Below, piece by piece: positions 47,921-56,417 of a DNA stretch of 64,000 nucleotides. Source of the DNA: Chryseobacterium sp. ON_d1 (GTDB taxonomy: Bacteria; Bacteroidota; Bacteroidia; Flavobacteriales; Weeksellaceae); the NCBI RefSeq assembly GCF_006829085.1, contig NZ_BJTC01000005.1, positions 1-64,000 of the forward strand. Direction: 5' to 3'. The notes beneath the pieces were generated by a model that ran no database searches, had not been told where the DNA came from, and saw only the letters and a list, made by a program, of their open reading frames with translations. Made by a program: the position numbers and the translations under genes. Numbering within the stretch: the first letter of the stretch is position 1; every line of letters begins with the position of its first letter.

Positions 47921-48466
47921 ATGAAAAAATTAGCATTATTAAGCATATTACTGCTTTCTGCAGGGTATGTTTCAGCACAAAAATACAGTTCTAAAACAGG
48001 AAAGGTAACTTTTGAGGCTTCAGTACCCTTGTTTGATGATATTTTCGCCCAGGATGATAATAATATTGTGATTCTGAATGCAGATAATGGTGAAATGGCA
48101 TCAGTCTCAACTGTAAAAAACTTCCATTTTAAAACCAAATTAATGGAAGAGCATTTCAACGAGAGTTATGCTGAATCTGCAAAATACCCTAAAACAACTT
48201 TCAAAGGTAAAATTGTCAATTTTGATAAGACAAAGCTTTCCGCAAGTCCACAGAAATATACAGTTCAGGGTACTCTTAATTTCCATGGAGTGGATAAAGC
48301 AGTTACCTCAGCAGCCACATTATACGCCAAAGATGGAAAAATATATATGCAGGGTGCTTTTGCAGCAAGACCGGCAGATTATAAAGTGACCATTCCTAAA
48401 ATGGTTACCAAAAAAGTTGCTGAAAATGTAAATATTGAATACAACTACGTAATGGTAAAACAATGA
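47921..48466 (+). CDS. YceI-family exported protein
   Basis: 181 aa. Signal peptide ending YVSAQ, then KYSSKTGKVTFEASVPLFDDIFAQDDNNIVILN. FHFKTKLMEEHFNESYAESAKYPKTTFKGKI and a HGVDK motif match the YceI lipocalin-like fold, which binds polyprenyl or isoprenoid chains. The role with the CxxCH lipoprotein could involve a quinone-like ligand (inference). Its TGA overlaps the ankyrin gene's ATG (ATGA). Confidence 0.88.
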   Translation: MKKLALLSILLLSAGYVSAQKYSSKTGKVTFEASVPLFDDIFAQDDNNIVILNADNGEMASVSTVKNFHFKTKLMEEHFNESYAESAKYPKTTFKGKIVNFDKTKLSASPQKYTVQGTLNFHGVDKAVTSAATLYAKDGKIYMQGAFAARPADYKVTIPKMVTKKVAENVNIEYNYVMVKQ

Positions 48467-48987
48467 GAAGTATAATTCTGATCGTAGGATTGCTGCTGAG
48501 CTCATTGCTGTCTGCCCAGGAAAAAGCAAAATCAATATTTGATATTGCCAGAAGCGGAACTGTAGCTGAAGTACAGGAACTGATGAAGCAGAATCCGGAT
48601 GTGATTAATCAGGTTAATGAAGGGGGATTTTCGCCCCTTATTTTAGCCTGCTACAGAGGAAATGTAAACGTTGCCGATTTTCTGATCGACAATGTAAAAG
48701 ATGTAAATTATAAAAGCCGTGAAGGAACAGCTCTGGCTGGTCTTGCGATAAAATATAATAAGGAACTGGTAGAGCATCTCTTAAAGAAAAAGGCTGACCC
48801 TAATATTGCAGATGCCACCGGATATACTCCTTTATTCTGGGCCGTAAAATTCGGAAATAAAGAGCTGATAGAACAGCTGCTTAGATATAAAGCAGATAAA
48901 ACAAAGAAAGATTCAATGGGAATGACACCCTTTGAATATGCATTACAAACCAATAATAAGGAAATTATTAATCTTTTAAAAAATTGA
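48463..48987 (+). CDS. Exported ankyrin-repeat protein
   Basis: 174 aa. Signal peptide MRSIILIVGLLLSSLLSAQ, then about four ankyrin repeats (GGFSPLILACYRGNVNVADFLID, TALAGLAIKYNKELVEHLLKKKADPN, TGYTPLFWAVKFGNKELIEQLLRYKAD, MGMTPFEYALQTNNKEIINLLKN). A periplasmic protein-protein scaffold. Such proteins can accompany haem enzymes (for example AnkB with catalase), which fits the haem lipoprotein two genes upstream. Overlaps yceI-like gene by 4 bp. Confidence 0.85.
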   Translation: MRSIILIVGLLLSSLLSAQEKAKSIFDIARSGTVAEVQELMKQNPDVINQVNEGGFSPLILACYRGNVNVADFLIDNVKDVNYKSREGTALAGLAIKYNKELVEHLLKKKADPNIADATGYTPLFWAVKFGNKELIEQLLRYKADKTKKDSMGMTPFEYALQTNNKEIINLLKN

Positions 48988-48988
48988 T

Positions 48989-49735
48989 ATGAAAAAAACT
49001 TTACTAGCGCTTAGCGTATTGATGGCCAATTTTGCATTGGCACAGTTTTCATCCGGAACGGTAAATTTACCGGCAACTTCCATGACGGTGAAATTAGATA
49101 CAACACCTTCAGGAGTAACCATTACAGTAACTGGTGACAGTAATTCTATGTTAGGAATTGGATTTGGAACTGTGGGGATGGCTTCAGGATCAGACGGATT
49201 TATTTACAACTCGTCAGCTAACAGAGATTATACATTTGTCGGAATGACAACTCCTAATGCTGATGCAGCCCAGGATTGGACACAGACTTCCAATACCGTA
49301 TCCGGATCTACAAGAACTGTAGTGGCGACAAGATCACTTTCAGGAGGGGCTGGAGATTTTGCCATTGCCAATGCTGCAGGGACTATTAATATCTTCTATT
49401 CCCGTAAAAGTGGCGGAACTTCCTTAGGATATCATGATGCAGGGAGAGGATACGCAACGCTGACGATGACTGCAGCTTCTTTATCAACCAATGAAATTGC
49501 GGCCAACAGCAAAAAGGTAAATTTTTATCCGAACCCTGCTAAAGCAACAGTAAGTTTCAAAAACTTTGATAAAATAAAATCTGTTGATATTTACGAAGCA
49601 ACCGGCAGAAAGGTAAAATCACTAAAGCCTGAAAGCGAAAGTATCAGTGTTGAAGATTTGAGATCAGGAAGTTATTATGTTGAAATCCTGCTTAAAGATG
49701 GAACTACATCTTACGAAAAACTGATTAAAGAATAA
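48989..49735 (+). CDS. T9SS-exported DOMON-like protein
   Basis: 248 aa. Signal peptide ending FALAQ. About 22-165 reads as a beta-sandwich (VTITVTGDSNSMLGIGFGTVGMASGSDGFIY... TVVATRSLSGGAGDFAIANAAGTINIFYSRKSGG) resembling DOMON domains, which bind haem or sugars. About 175-248 is a T9SS type A sorting domain (VNFYPNPAKATVSFKN... SYYVEILLKDGTTSYEKLIKE). It is the only secreted member of the operon. DOMON assignment is by pattern and moderate. It follows the ankyrin gene by 1 bp. Confidence 0.75.
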   Translation: MKKTLLALSVLMANFALAQFSSGTVNLPATSMTVKLDTTPSGVTITVTGDSNSMLGIGFGTVGMASGSDGFIYNSSANRDYTFVGMTTPNADAAQDWTQTSNTVSGSTRTVVATRSLSGGAGDFAIANAAGTINIFYSRKSGGTSLGYHDAGRGYATLTMTAASLSTNEIAANSKKVNFYPNPAKATVSFKNFDKIKSVDIYEATGRKVKSLKPESESISVEDLRSGSYYVEILLKDGTTSYEKLIKE

Positions 49736-49771
49736 TTTTTCAGAAAAAACACACCTAAATATTTTAAAACG

Positions 49772-49805
49772 GATACCTCTGAGATTTCAGGGGTATCATT
49801 TTTTT
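49772..49805 (+). terminator. Terminator of the DUF5777 operon
   Basis: GATACCTCTGA/TCAGGGGTATC stem (one T-G) with GATT loop, then ATTTTTTTC. Confidence 0.75.
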
Positions 49806-49844
49806 CACAAAGTACCGGTTTCAGGGGGATTGCTTTAAAATTCA

Positions 49845-49852
49845 TATATTTG
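49845..49852 (+). promoter_or_regulatory. -7 box of the tandem-GNAT gene
   Basis: TATATTTG, 59 bp before the ATG; no well-spaced -33. Confidence 0.4.
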
Positions 49853-49911
49853 TGTATATCCGGATTGTTAACAAAAAAGACAGCTTCTCAGCCATATAAC
49901 TTTTACAGCCA

Positions 49912-50760
49912 ATGGAATTTAAAACTTTAGCCAATATCACAACAGATGAACTTTTATCAGTGTTCAATCATTCATTTTCAGATTATGTTATTCCTTTTCA
50001 CTTAACGAAAGAGGTGCTTGTCTCAAAAATTGCAGCAGAAAAATTAGACATGAATTTATCCGCCGGAGCATTCGAAGAGGGAAAACTCGTTGGCTTTATC
50101 CTTCAGTCTGAAAAAGTTGAAAATGGTGAAAAGATGATCTACAATGGTGGAACGGGAGTTGTTCCGGAAAGCAGAGGAAAAGGACTGGTGAGAAAAATGT
50201 ATGATTTTCTAATTCCCATTTTACAGGAAAGGAATGTCAATACATTGCTGCTTGAAGTCATTGAAGGAAATAATAAGGCGATCAGAGCTTATGAAAATTT
50301 AGGTTTTACCATTGCCCGGAGACTGCTTTGTTTTAGAGGAAGTATTCAACAGGGAAAAGAAAATGCTGAAGTTGCCATAAGTGAACTGAAAGATTATCCT
50401 TGGGAGGTGCTATGCTCTTTCTGGGATATTGAGCCTTCGTGGCAGGGATCTGTTTTCGTATTGGACCCAATGCCGGAAAACTATATTACCTTAGGGGCTT
50501 ACGATGGAGAGAAACTGGTGGGGTATATTATTTATGGCCCTGTAGCAAAAAAAGTGTATCAGTTTGCTGTAGATAAGAATTACAGAAACCGCGGGATTGG
50601 CACAAAACTTTTTAATGCGATCAGAGAAAAAAATGATGGACAGGCTATAGCCATAAATAATGTAGATGATTCCTCAGTAAGCACCAGCAAATTCCTTCGC
50701 GAAAAAATAGGGCTGGACAATTGGCTGACACAATTTGAAATGAAAAGGGCAATTGAATGA
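49912..50760 (+). CDS. GNAT acetyltransferase with two GNAT-like domains
   Basis: 282 aa. First domain about 1-140 with acetyl-CoA loop GVVPESRGKGLVRKMYDFLI and NNKAIRAYENLGF. Second domain about 145-282 with FAVDKNYRNRGIGTKLFNAIR. Both have the R/Q-x-x-G-x-G/A pattern. Substrate unknown. Monocistronic. Confidence 0.88.
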   Translation: MEFKTLANITTDELLSVFNHSFSDYVIPFHLTKEVLVSKIAAEKLDMNLSAGAFEEGKLVGFILQSEKVENGEKMIYNGGTGVVPESRGKGLVRKMYDFLIPILQERNVNTLLLEVIEGNNKAIRAYENLGFTIARRLLCFRGSIQQGKENAEVAISELKDYPWEVLCSFWDIEPSWQGSVFVLDPMPENYITLGAYDGEKLVGYIIYGPVAKKVYQFAVDKNYRNRGIGTKLFNAIREKNDGQAIAINNVDDSSVSTSKFLREKIGLDNWLTQFEMKRAIE

Positions 50761-50839
50761 ACTTAATTTTGATTCAAAAAAATAACAGGTTTTAATATAC
50801 TTTTAATCTCCTAAACTTTTCAGGCAGAAGTATAGAATG

Positions 50840-50847
50840 TAACTTTG
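50840..50847 (+). promoter_or_regulatory. -7 box of the pyrophosphatase-like gene
   Basis: TAACTTTG, 16 bp before the ATG. Confidence 0.45.
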
Positions 50848-50863
50848 CGGAAAATTTAAAACA

Positions 50864-52147
50864 ATGAAGCGAGGAATCCATTTTTTACTGTTGCTGATTT
50901 CTTTTACGACATTTGCACAACAGGTGAATATTGATACTGCCCAGGTAGTCATCCCAGGAAGGCAAAACAGTACCGAGGCACAGTCAAAGCCTTATGTGAT
51001 TATGATATCTACGGACGGCTTCCGTTATGATTATGCCCGGAAGTATAATGCTGAAAACCTATTGAATTTAGCTAATGGTGGTGTAAAAGCAGAAGCAATG
51101 ATTCCAAGCTATCCAAGTATAACATTTCCTAACCACTGGAGTTTAATTACAGGACTTTACCCTTCTCATCATGGTTTGATTGATAATTTTTTCTATGATT
51201 ACAAGAGAAAAGAAGGATATGCCTTGAGTAGTAAGAAAAATGCTGAAGACGGAAGCTGGTATGGGGGAATTCCGCTTTGGGGACTTGCTGAAAAACAGGG
51301 AATGGTATCAGCCTCTTTAATGTGGGTAGGATCTGCCAGTGATGCAGGAGGAATAAGGCCAACTTATTATTACCCATACCACGAAAAATTCACACCTTCT
51401 GAAAAAGTTGAAAAAGTGGTTAACTGGCTGAAATTGCCAGAAGATAAAAGACCTCATTTTATTTCATTGTATTTCCCTGAAGTGGATGGAAGCGGGCATC
51501 ATTACGGTCCGGATACCAAAGAAACAGAAAATGCCGTTCATCTGATTGATCAGGCAGTAGGAGATCTAGTAAAGAAAGTAAACGGATTGGGCTTAAAGAA
51601 TGTCAACTTTGTTTTTGTTTCCGATCACGGAATGATTAAAGTAGACGGTGGTACTCCTTTGGAAATTCCGACTATTCTTTTTGATAAAAACAGATTCGAT
51701 TTCTACAATTCCCAGACTTTGTTAAGAGTTTACGTTAAAAATCAGGATGAGGTAAAAAAAGTTTATCAAGAACTTAAAGCCAATAAAACAGATGATTACG
51801 AAGTATATCTTGATAAAAAACTTCCCAGATACCTGCATTTTGCGACCAGAGACGATCAATATAACAGAATAGGACAGATTCTTCTGATTCCTAAAGCACC
51901 AAAAATTTTCCTGGAAAAGGGCAAGAAATCATCCGTTGGAAAGCATGGCTACGACCCTAAAGTAGTACCGGAAATGAAGGCTACTTTTTTTGCTTGGGGA
52001 CCGGAATTTAAAAATAATCTGGTGATCAGTGAATTTGCCAACGTCAATGTTTATCCTTTGGTAGCTGAAGTTTTAGGGCTGAAAATAGATCAGCCTATTG
52101 ATGGAAAACTGAAAGTTTTAAAAGGAATTCTGAAAAAAAAGAAATAA
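50864..52147 (+). CDS. Ectonucleotide pyrophosphatase/phosphodiesterase (alkaline phosphatase superfamily)
   Basis: 427 aa. Signal peptide ending TTFAQQ. Metal and nucleophile sites visible: STDGFRYDY (first Asp), PSYPSITFPNHWSLITG (Thr nucleophile and Asn), FPEVDGSGHHYGPDT (Asp/His), SDHGM (Asp-His) and KHGYD (His). This is the NPP pattern; such enzymes cleave nucleotide or lipid phosphodiesters outside the cytoplasm. The length fits. Confidence 0.92.
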   Translation: MKRGIHFLLLLISFTTFAQQVNIDTAQVVIPGRQNSTEAQSKPYVIMISTDGFRYDYARKYNAENLLNLANGGVKAEAMIPSYPSITFPNHWSLITGLYPSHHGLIDNFFYDYKRKEGYALSSKKNAEDGSWYGGIPLWGLAEKQGMVSASLMWVGSASDAGGIRPTYYYPYHEKFTPSEKVEKVVNWLKLPEDKRPHFISLYFPEVDGSGHHYGPDTKETENAVHLIDQAVGDLVKKVNGLGLKNVNFVFVSDHGMIKVDGGTPLEIPTILFDKNRFDFYNSQTLLRVYVKNQDEVKKVYQELKANKTDDYEVYLDKKLPRYLHFATRDDQYNRIGQILLIPKAPKIFLEKGKKSSVGKHGYDPKVVPEMKATFFAWGPEFKNNLVISEFANVNVYPLVAEVLGLKIDQPIDGKLKVLKGILKKKK

Positions 52148-52172
52148 TCCCGGGATTTAAAATAGGATGATT

Positions 52173-52215
52173 AAAATAAGTTTCGGCGCACCAAAGGTGC
52201 GCCGAAACTTATTTT
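52173..52215. terminator. Bidirectional terminator between convergent genes
   Basis: A 20-bp perfect stem starting AAAATAAGTTTCGGCGCACC with a 3-nt AAA loop, flanked by A/T runs on both sides. It lies between the plus-strand NPP gene and the minus-strand SDR gene. Confidence 0.9.
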
Positions 52216-52253
52216 AACTGCAGTCTGGGACTTTTGTTTCAATATAAAAGAAA

Positions 52254-53132
52254 TTAAAACCTGGAAGAAAACTCTTCAGCAAACTCTTCTAGCTTAACAC
52301 TGCCTGTAACAGGAGAGCCATGATCAATAAAATCTTTCTGAACAACACCGGTTCTTATTCCCCTGCCCATTTCAACATAAAGCTTCGCCATATCTTCCGG
52401 CAATCCGGCCTGAAGCATTCCGTTTAAAGAATCTTCATCAGAGAATGCTACCCATGGAAGATCTGGTTTGCCTATTGATGTTCCTAAGACCTTTGCAAAA
52501 TCTGAGGCTTTTCTTATATCACTCACAATATAACGGATATTGTTGATATGTTCTGCTTTTACCAGTTCTTCAGCCGCTGCCTTGGCAATATCATTCGGAT
52601 GTACGACTGGTATTTCTACACTTTCAGGATAATTCCCTCCAATGATTCCCGCATTTTGAATTAATGGAATGTCGTTGAAAAAATTATTATAAAAATAGCC
52701 GGCTCTCAGAAAAGTAAAAGAGGTATTTTTTACTTCATTATAGAGCTTTTCAATATTGTGGAGTCCTGCGATAGGACCGTTTTCGACAGGCGATTCAGCC
52801 CCAACACTGCTTAGCATTACGGCTCTTTTTACCTGGGTGTTTTTTAAGGCTTCAGCATAATTTTTCCCGACATCCGTTGTGTTTTCCACAATCCTATCCG
52901 GGCTGATAGCAGGAGGGGTCATAACAAAAACAGCGTCCGCTCCTTCAAATGTTTGTGTTAAAAACTGAACGTCTGTGACAGATCCTATGGCTGGGGTAGC
53001 ACCCATAGATTCAATATCCTGCTTTCTTGCATTGCTGCTGCTTATGACTGTGATAGTATGCCCGTCGGCAATTAATTGCTGGGCTAATGGCTTAGCTACA
53101 TTTCCTAATGATCCTGTGATTACTATTTTCAT
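52254..53132 (-). CDS. NAD(P)-binding (NmrA/atypical SDR) quinone-reductase-like protein
   Basis: 292 aa. N-terminal Rossmann motif MKIVITGSLGNVAKPLAQQLIADGHTITVISS, then FLRAGYFYNNF and a C-terminal cap, as in NmrA-like and QOR2 NAD(P)H:quinone oxidoreductases. It is divergent from an HxlR-type regulator with 83 bp between starts, a common pairing in which the regulator senses quinones or electrophiles. Its promoter overlaps the regulator's (53161-53191). Confidence 0.87.
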   Translation of the reverse strand: MKIVITGSLGNVAKPLAQQLIADGHTITVISSSNARKQDIESMGATPAIGSVTDVQFLTQTFEGADAVFVMTPPAISPDRIVENTTDVGKNYAEALKNTQVKRAVMLSSVGAESPVENGPIAGLHNIEKLYNEVKNTSFTFLRAGYFYNNFFNDIPLIQNAGIIGGNYPESVEIPVVHPNDIAKAAAEELVKAEHINNIRYIVSDIRKASDFAKVLGTSIGKPDLPWVAFSDEDSLNGMLQAGLPEDMAKLYVEMGRGIRTGVVQKDFIDHGSPVTGSVKLEEFAEEFSSRF

Positions 53133-53160
53133 AGGTAAAATATTTTTTTATTTCTGAGAA

Positions 53161-53191
53161 CAAAGTTATATTTGTACTTACTTTTATACAA
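53161..53191. promoter_or_regulatory. Overlapping divergent promoters with inverted repeat (HxlR operator candidate)
   Basis: CAAAGTTA (53161-53168; minus strand TAACTTTG) is the -7 box of the SDR gene, with CAA 53189-53191 as its -33 (20-bp spacer). TATATTTG (53167-53174) is the -7 box of the HxlR gene; the two boxes share 2 bp. TTGTA-N10-TACAA (53172-53191) spans both, and GTACTTAC is repeated at 53174 and 53192. A repressor here would block both genes. Confidence 0.6.
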
Positions 53192-53215
53192 GTACTTACC
53201 CTAAAGTATGTAATT

Positions 53216-53644
53216 ATGACAGCCATCAAAGAAAGCTCCACCATTCAGGAGAATAAAAAGACAGTGCAGGACTGTCCTGTAATGTATGTTATGGAAAGAA
53301 TTGGCGGATTCTGGAAACCGATTATCCTGTTCAATCTTTCCACAGGGGAAAAAAGATACAGTGAATTGAAAAAAGCAATTCCTGCCGTAACAGAAAAAAT
53401 GCTGATCCAACACTTGAAACAGCTTGAAGCGGACGGCTTAATTATCAGGACAGCAAAGCCTGTAGTGCCTCCCCATGTGACCTATAAATTGAGTGAGGCT
53501 GGTAATGAGCTTGCTCCCGTTATTGATGCCATGGCTGCATGGGCCTTTCACGATATGGAAAGAAATCATAATCAATGTGCTGAAGGAAACAGATATATAA
53601 CAAATCAGAATCAGAATGCTTTTAGCCAGAATCTAAAAAAATAA
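53216..53644 (+). CDS. HxlR-family transcription regulator
   Basis: 142 aa. CPVMYVMERIGGFWKPIILFNLSTGEKRYSELKKAIPAVTEKMLIQHLKQLEADGLIIR is the HxlR winged helix. C20, just before the first helix, is at the position of the redox-sensing Cys of YodB-like members. It likely represses itself and the divergent oxidoreductase. The C-terminal tail (about 115-142) is Asn/Gln-rich and longer than usual. Confidence 0.92.
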   Translation: MTAIKESSTIQENKKTVQDCPVMYVMERIGGFWKPIILFNLSTGEKRYSELKKAIPAVTEKMLIQHLKQLEADGLIIRTAKPVVPPHVTYKLSEAGNELAPVIDAMAAWAFHDMERNHNQCAEGNRYITNQNQNAFSQNLKK

Positions 53645-53645
53645 A

Positions 53646-53673
53646 AACAGGCGCTTCACTTGAGGCGCCTGTT
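53646..53673. terminator. Bidirectional terminator between HxlR and ADH genes
   Basis: AACAGGCGC/GCGCCTGTT stem with a 10-nt loop and A/T flanks, between convergent genes. Confidence 0.7.
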
Positions 53674-53695
53674 CTGTTACTATTTTACAGAAGAA

Positions 53696-54751
53696 TTATA
53701 AAGACTGCATGTCAATGACGAAACGGTATTTTACATCACTTTTCAGCATTCTTTCATATGCATTGTTGATATCCTGCATTTTAATCAGTTCAATATCAGA
53801 TACAATATTGTGTTTTCCGCAGAAATCTAACAGTTCCTGCGTTTCTGCAATACCTCCGATCAAAGACCCTGCTACAGAACGGCGTTGGAAGATCATAGGT
53901 CTTGTACTTACTTCAGTTTCCTGGAATTCACCTACGAATCCTACAAGCACAAGCGTTCCGTTCAGAGAAAGGGTCTGCATGTAAGGATTGATGTCGTGCT
54001 CATAAGGAACCGTATCAATGATAAGATCAAATTTACCTTTTACAGCATCCATCTGCGAATCATCTGTAGAGATCACTACATGGTCTGCTCCAAGCTGTTT
54101 GGCATCATCCGTTTTTCCCGGAGTTCTTGAGAATAAAGTAACTTCTGCTCCTAAGCCTTTTGCCAATTTAATAGCCATATGGCCTAAACCACCCAATCCT
54201 ACAACGGCCACTTTTGAACCCGGACCTGCATTCCAGTGTCTTAACGGAGACCAAGTAGTGATTCCGGCGCATAGAAGTGGAGCTACTGCCGCCAAATCTA
54301 AATTTTCAGGAACACTTAAAACAAAATGTTCATCAACGACTACTTTCTGGGAATATCCTCCAAAAGTATGGCCGCCAAGGTGTTTATCTTTTCCATTATA
54401 AGTCCCTGTGAATCCATTTTGGCAATATTGTTCCAAATCGTGCTGGCAGCTGTCGCAATGTCCGCATGAATCTACCATACAGCCTACAGCGGCAAGATCG
54501 CCTACCTTAAATTTAGAAACTTCGCTTCCTACTTTTGTGATTCTTCCTACGATTTCATGTCCCGGAACTACAGGATACAAAGAGCCGCCCCAGTCGTTTC
54601 TTGCGGTATGAAGGTCAGAGTGGCATACCCCGCAGTATAGGATTTCAATTTCTACATCCTTTGTGGTTACCTCTCTTCTTTCAATATTCATTTCTTTCAG
54701 ATCTGCTGTGGTAGACTCTGCACCATAAGCTTTTACTGTGATTGTACTCAT
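53696..54751 (-). CDS. NAD(P)-dependent zinc alcohol dehydrogenase (YahK/AdhA type)
   Basis: 351 aa. Catalytic zinc site CGVCHSDLH and GHEIVG; structural zinc site CxxCxxC...C (SCGHCDSCQHDLEQYC); Rossmann VVGLGGLGHMAIKLAKGLGA. Family reduces aldehydes with NADPH. A cupin gene lies 26 bp upstream on the same strand, and an AraC-type regulator is divergent from that pair. Confidence 0.94.
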   Translation of the reverse strand: MSTITVKAYGAESTTADLKEMNIERREVTTKDVEIEILYCGVCHSDLHTARNDWGGSLYPVVPGHEIVGRITKVGSEVSKFKVGDLAAVGCMVDSCGHCDSCQHDLEQYCQNGFTGTYNGKDKHLGGHTFGGYSQKVVVDEHFVLSVPENLDLAAVAPLLCAGITTWSPLRHWNAGPGSKVAVVGLGGLGHMAIKLAKGLGAEVTLFSRTPGKTDDAKQLGADHVVISTDDSQMDAVKGKFDLIIDTVPYEHDINPYMQTLSLNGTLVLVGFVGEFQETEVSTRPMIFQRRSVAGSLIGGIAETQELLDFCGKHNIVSDIELIKMQDINNAYERMLKSDVKYRFVIDMQSL

Positions 54752-54777
54752 TTTTTTTATATTTAGTTTATTTAGGA

Positions 54778-55182
54778 TTATACATTATTATATTCTTCAT
54801 CCGTGACAGGCTCCAGCCATTCTACAATCCCGTTTTGAGTATTAGGATTAATGGCAATATGGGTTAAACCACTATCAGGAGCGGCTCCATGCCAGTGTAT
54901 AACATCAGAAGGAATACTGACAATATCTCCAGGGTTTAAAATCTGTACAGGCTTTCCTTTTTCCTGATAATATCCTTTTCCTGCCGTTACGATTAAAATC
55001 TGTCCGCCCTGGTGTGAATGCCAGTTATTTCTGCTTCCAGGTTCGAAAATCACATTCCCGATTTGGCAGTTCAGGTTGTCTTCATTGGGTTTCAGAATAT
55101 GAACCCATGCTGTTCCTCCGGAGAAATAATCTGAAGGAGCCTTTTCCCCTTTCGGAAAAATGTTGGTATTAAAAGTTTCCAT
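54778..55182 (-). CDS. Cupin-domain protein
   Basis: 134 aa. Cupin motifs NWHSHQGGQILIVTAGKGYYQEKG and PGDIVSIPSDVIHWHGAAPDSGLTHIAI with metal-binding His residues. Small cupins beside AraC-ADH sets are common; the substrate is unknown. First gene of a two-gene minus-strand operon. Confidence 0.9.
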   Translation of the reverse strand: METFNTNIFPKGEKAPSDYFSGGTAWVHILKPNEDNLNCQIGNVIFEPGSRNNWHSHQGGQILIVTAGKGYYQEKGKPVQILNPGDIVSIPSDVIHWHGAAPDSGLTHIAINPNTQNGIVEWLEPVTDEEYNNV

Positions 55183-55240
55183 AACGGAACAAAAATCGAA
55201 ACTTTTCCATAAACAAAACTTATACAGATTACCGAATTAC

Positions 55241-55286
55241 TTACCAATTTTACATACATCATTTAAGTTACGAATGAAAATGGTAA
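55241..55286. promoter_or_regulatory. Inverted repeat in the AraC/cupin intergenic region
   Basis: TTACCAATTTT-ACAT (from 55241) and ATGAAAATGGTAA (55274-55286) form an imperfect inverted pair centred near 55263. The right arm meets the TAATTTTG box, so it may be the AraC-type regulator's site. Confidence 0.35.
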
Positions 55287-55291
55287 TTTTG
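55284..55291 (+). promoter_or_regulatory. -7 box of the AraC-type gene
   Basis: TAATTTTG. The predicted start near 55297 lies beyond the GTG at 55293, so translation must begin at ATG 55305 or 55314. Confidence 0.45.
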
Positions 55292-55313
55292 GGTGGTAAT
55301 AAAAATGTACTTC

Positions 55314-56216
55314 ATGGAAAATCAGGAGGTTGAAATCTATAATACGGTCTCGGAATACAACAAAATGGCAAATCATGAGACCTTACATCCGTTGGTCAGT
55401 ATCATTGATTTTTCCAAATCAGATCCTATATGCCAATATAAAAGAAAATTTGGGTTTTATACCGTTTTTCTGAAAGATGTCATGTGTGGAGACATGCAGT
55501 ATGGAAAACACAGTTATGATTATCAGGAAGGCACATTGGTTTTCATTGCTCCGGGGCAGACCTATGGAATTTATAATAAAGATAGGTTTGTTCAGCCTGC
55601 AGGCTTTGCCTTGATTTTTCATCCTGATTTAATAAAAGGAACCAACTTAGGGAAGAATATGAAAGACTATTCTTTTTTTTCTTATGATGTACACGAAGCC
55701 TTGCACCTCTCAGAAAAGGAAAGAGAAATTATACTGGACTGCTTTAAAAATATTAAGCTGGAACTGGAGCAGGCAATTGACAAGCACAGCAAATCTTTAA
55801 TTGTTAATAATATTGAACTGTTCCTGAACTACTGTATGCGTTTTTATGACCGTCAGTTTATTACCAGAGATCATATTAACCAGGGGGTAATCGGAAAATT
55901 TGAAAATTTAGTTGATGATTACTTGAAATCTGAAAATCCTAAGAACATTGGTTTTCCCATGGTCAATTATTTTGCAGAAAAACTGAATCTGTCTGCCAAT
56001 TATTTCGGAGATCTGATAAAAAAAGAACTGGGGATTTCTGCTCAGGAATTTATCCACAATAAACTCATTGATATAGCTAAAGAACAAATTCTGGATCAGG
56101 CAAAAACAATCAGTGAAATCTCCTATGATTTAGGGTTCAGATATCCGCAGCATTTTACAAGGCTGTTCAAAACCAAAGTTGGTATTTCTCCGAGTGAATA
56201 TAAAACCCTGAACTAG
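55314..56216 (+). CDS. AraC-family transcription regulator
   Basis: 300 aa from ATG 55314 (MENQEVEIYN); ATG 55305 is possible. N-terminal cupin-like sensing domain (YDYQEGTLVFIAPGQTYGI). C-terminal double HTH (about 205-300): LNLSANYFGDLIKKELGISAQEFIHNKLIDIAKEQILDQ and ISEISYDLGFRYPQHFTRLFKTKVGISPSEYK. It probably controls the divergent cupin-ADH pair. Confidence 0.92.
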   Translation: MENQEVEIYNTVSEYNKMANHETLHPLVSIIDFSKSDPICQYKRKFGFYTVFLKDVMCGDMQYGKHSYDYQEGTLVFIAPGQTYGIYNKDRFVQPAGFALIFHPDLIKGTNLGKNMKDYSFFSYDVHEALHLSEKEREIILDCFKNIKLELEQAIDKHSKSLIVNNIELFLNYCMRFYDRQFITRDHINQGVIGKFENLVDDYLKSENPKNIGFPMVNYFAEKLNLSANYFGDLIKKELGISAQEFIHNKLIDIAKEQILDQAKTISEISYDLGFRYPQHFTRLFKTKVGISPSEYKTLN

Positions 56217-56417
56217 TTTTTTAACCCGAATAACTCAGATTTTTTCACAGATCAAACAATAAAAATAAGTGAATATTAGTGTCTGCATTTGTGAAATTTG
56301 TGTTTAGATTTTTTCAACACTAATAATCTAATTTTTTCACGAATGACACAATGATGGTTTTTGAAGTTAGTGTTTAAATAATTAAATTTAAAGAGAAAAG
56401 TTTTCACAGTTGTAAAG
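56217..56417. repeat. Intergenic region with TTTGTGAAATTTGTG-type repeats
   Basis: Repeated TTTTTTCAC and TTTGTG units (56238-56345), with ATTAGTGT and ACACTAAT in opposite orientation (56275-56282 and 56318-56325), give a weak stem. It resembles short dispersed flavobacterial intergenic repeats. No gene seen. Confidence 0.3.
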
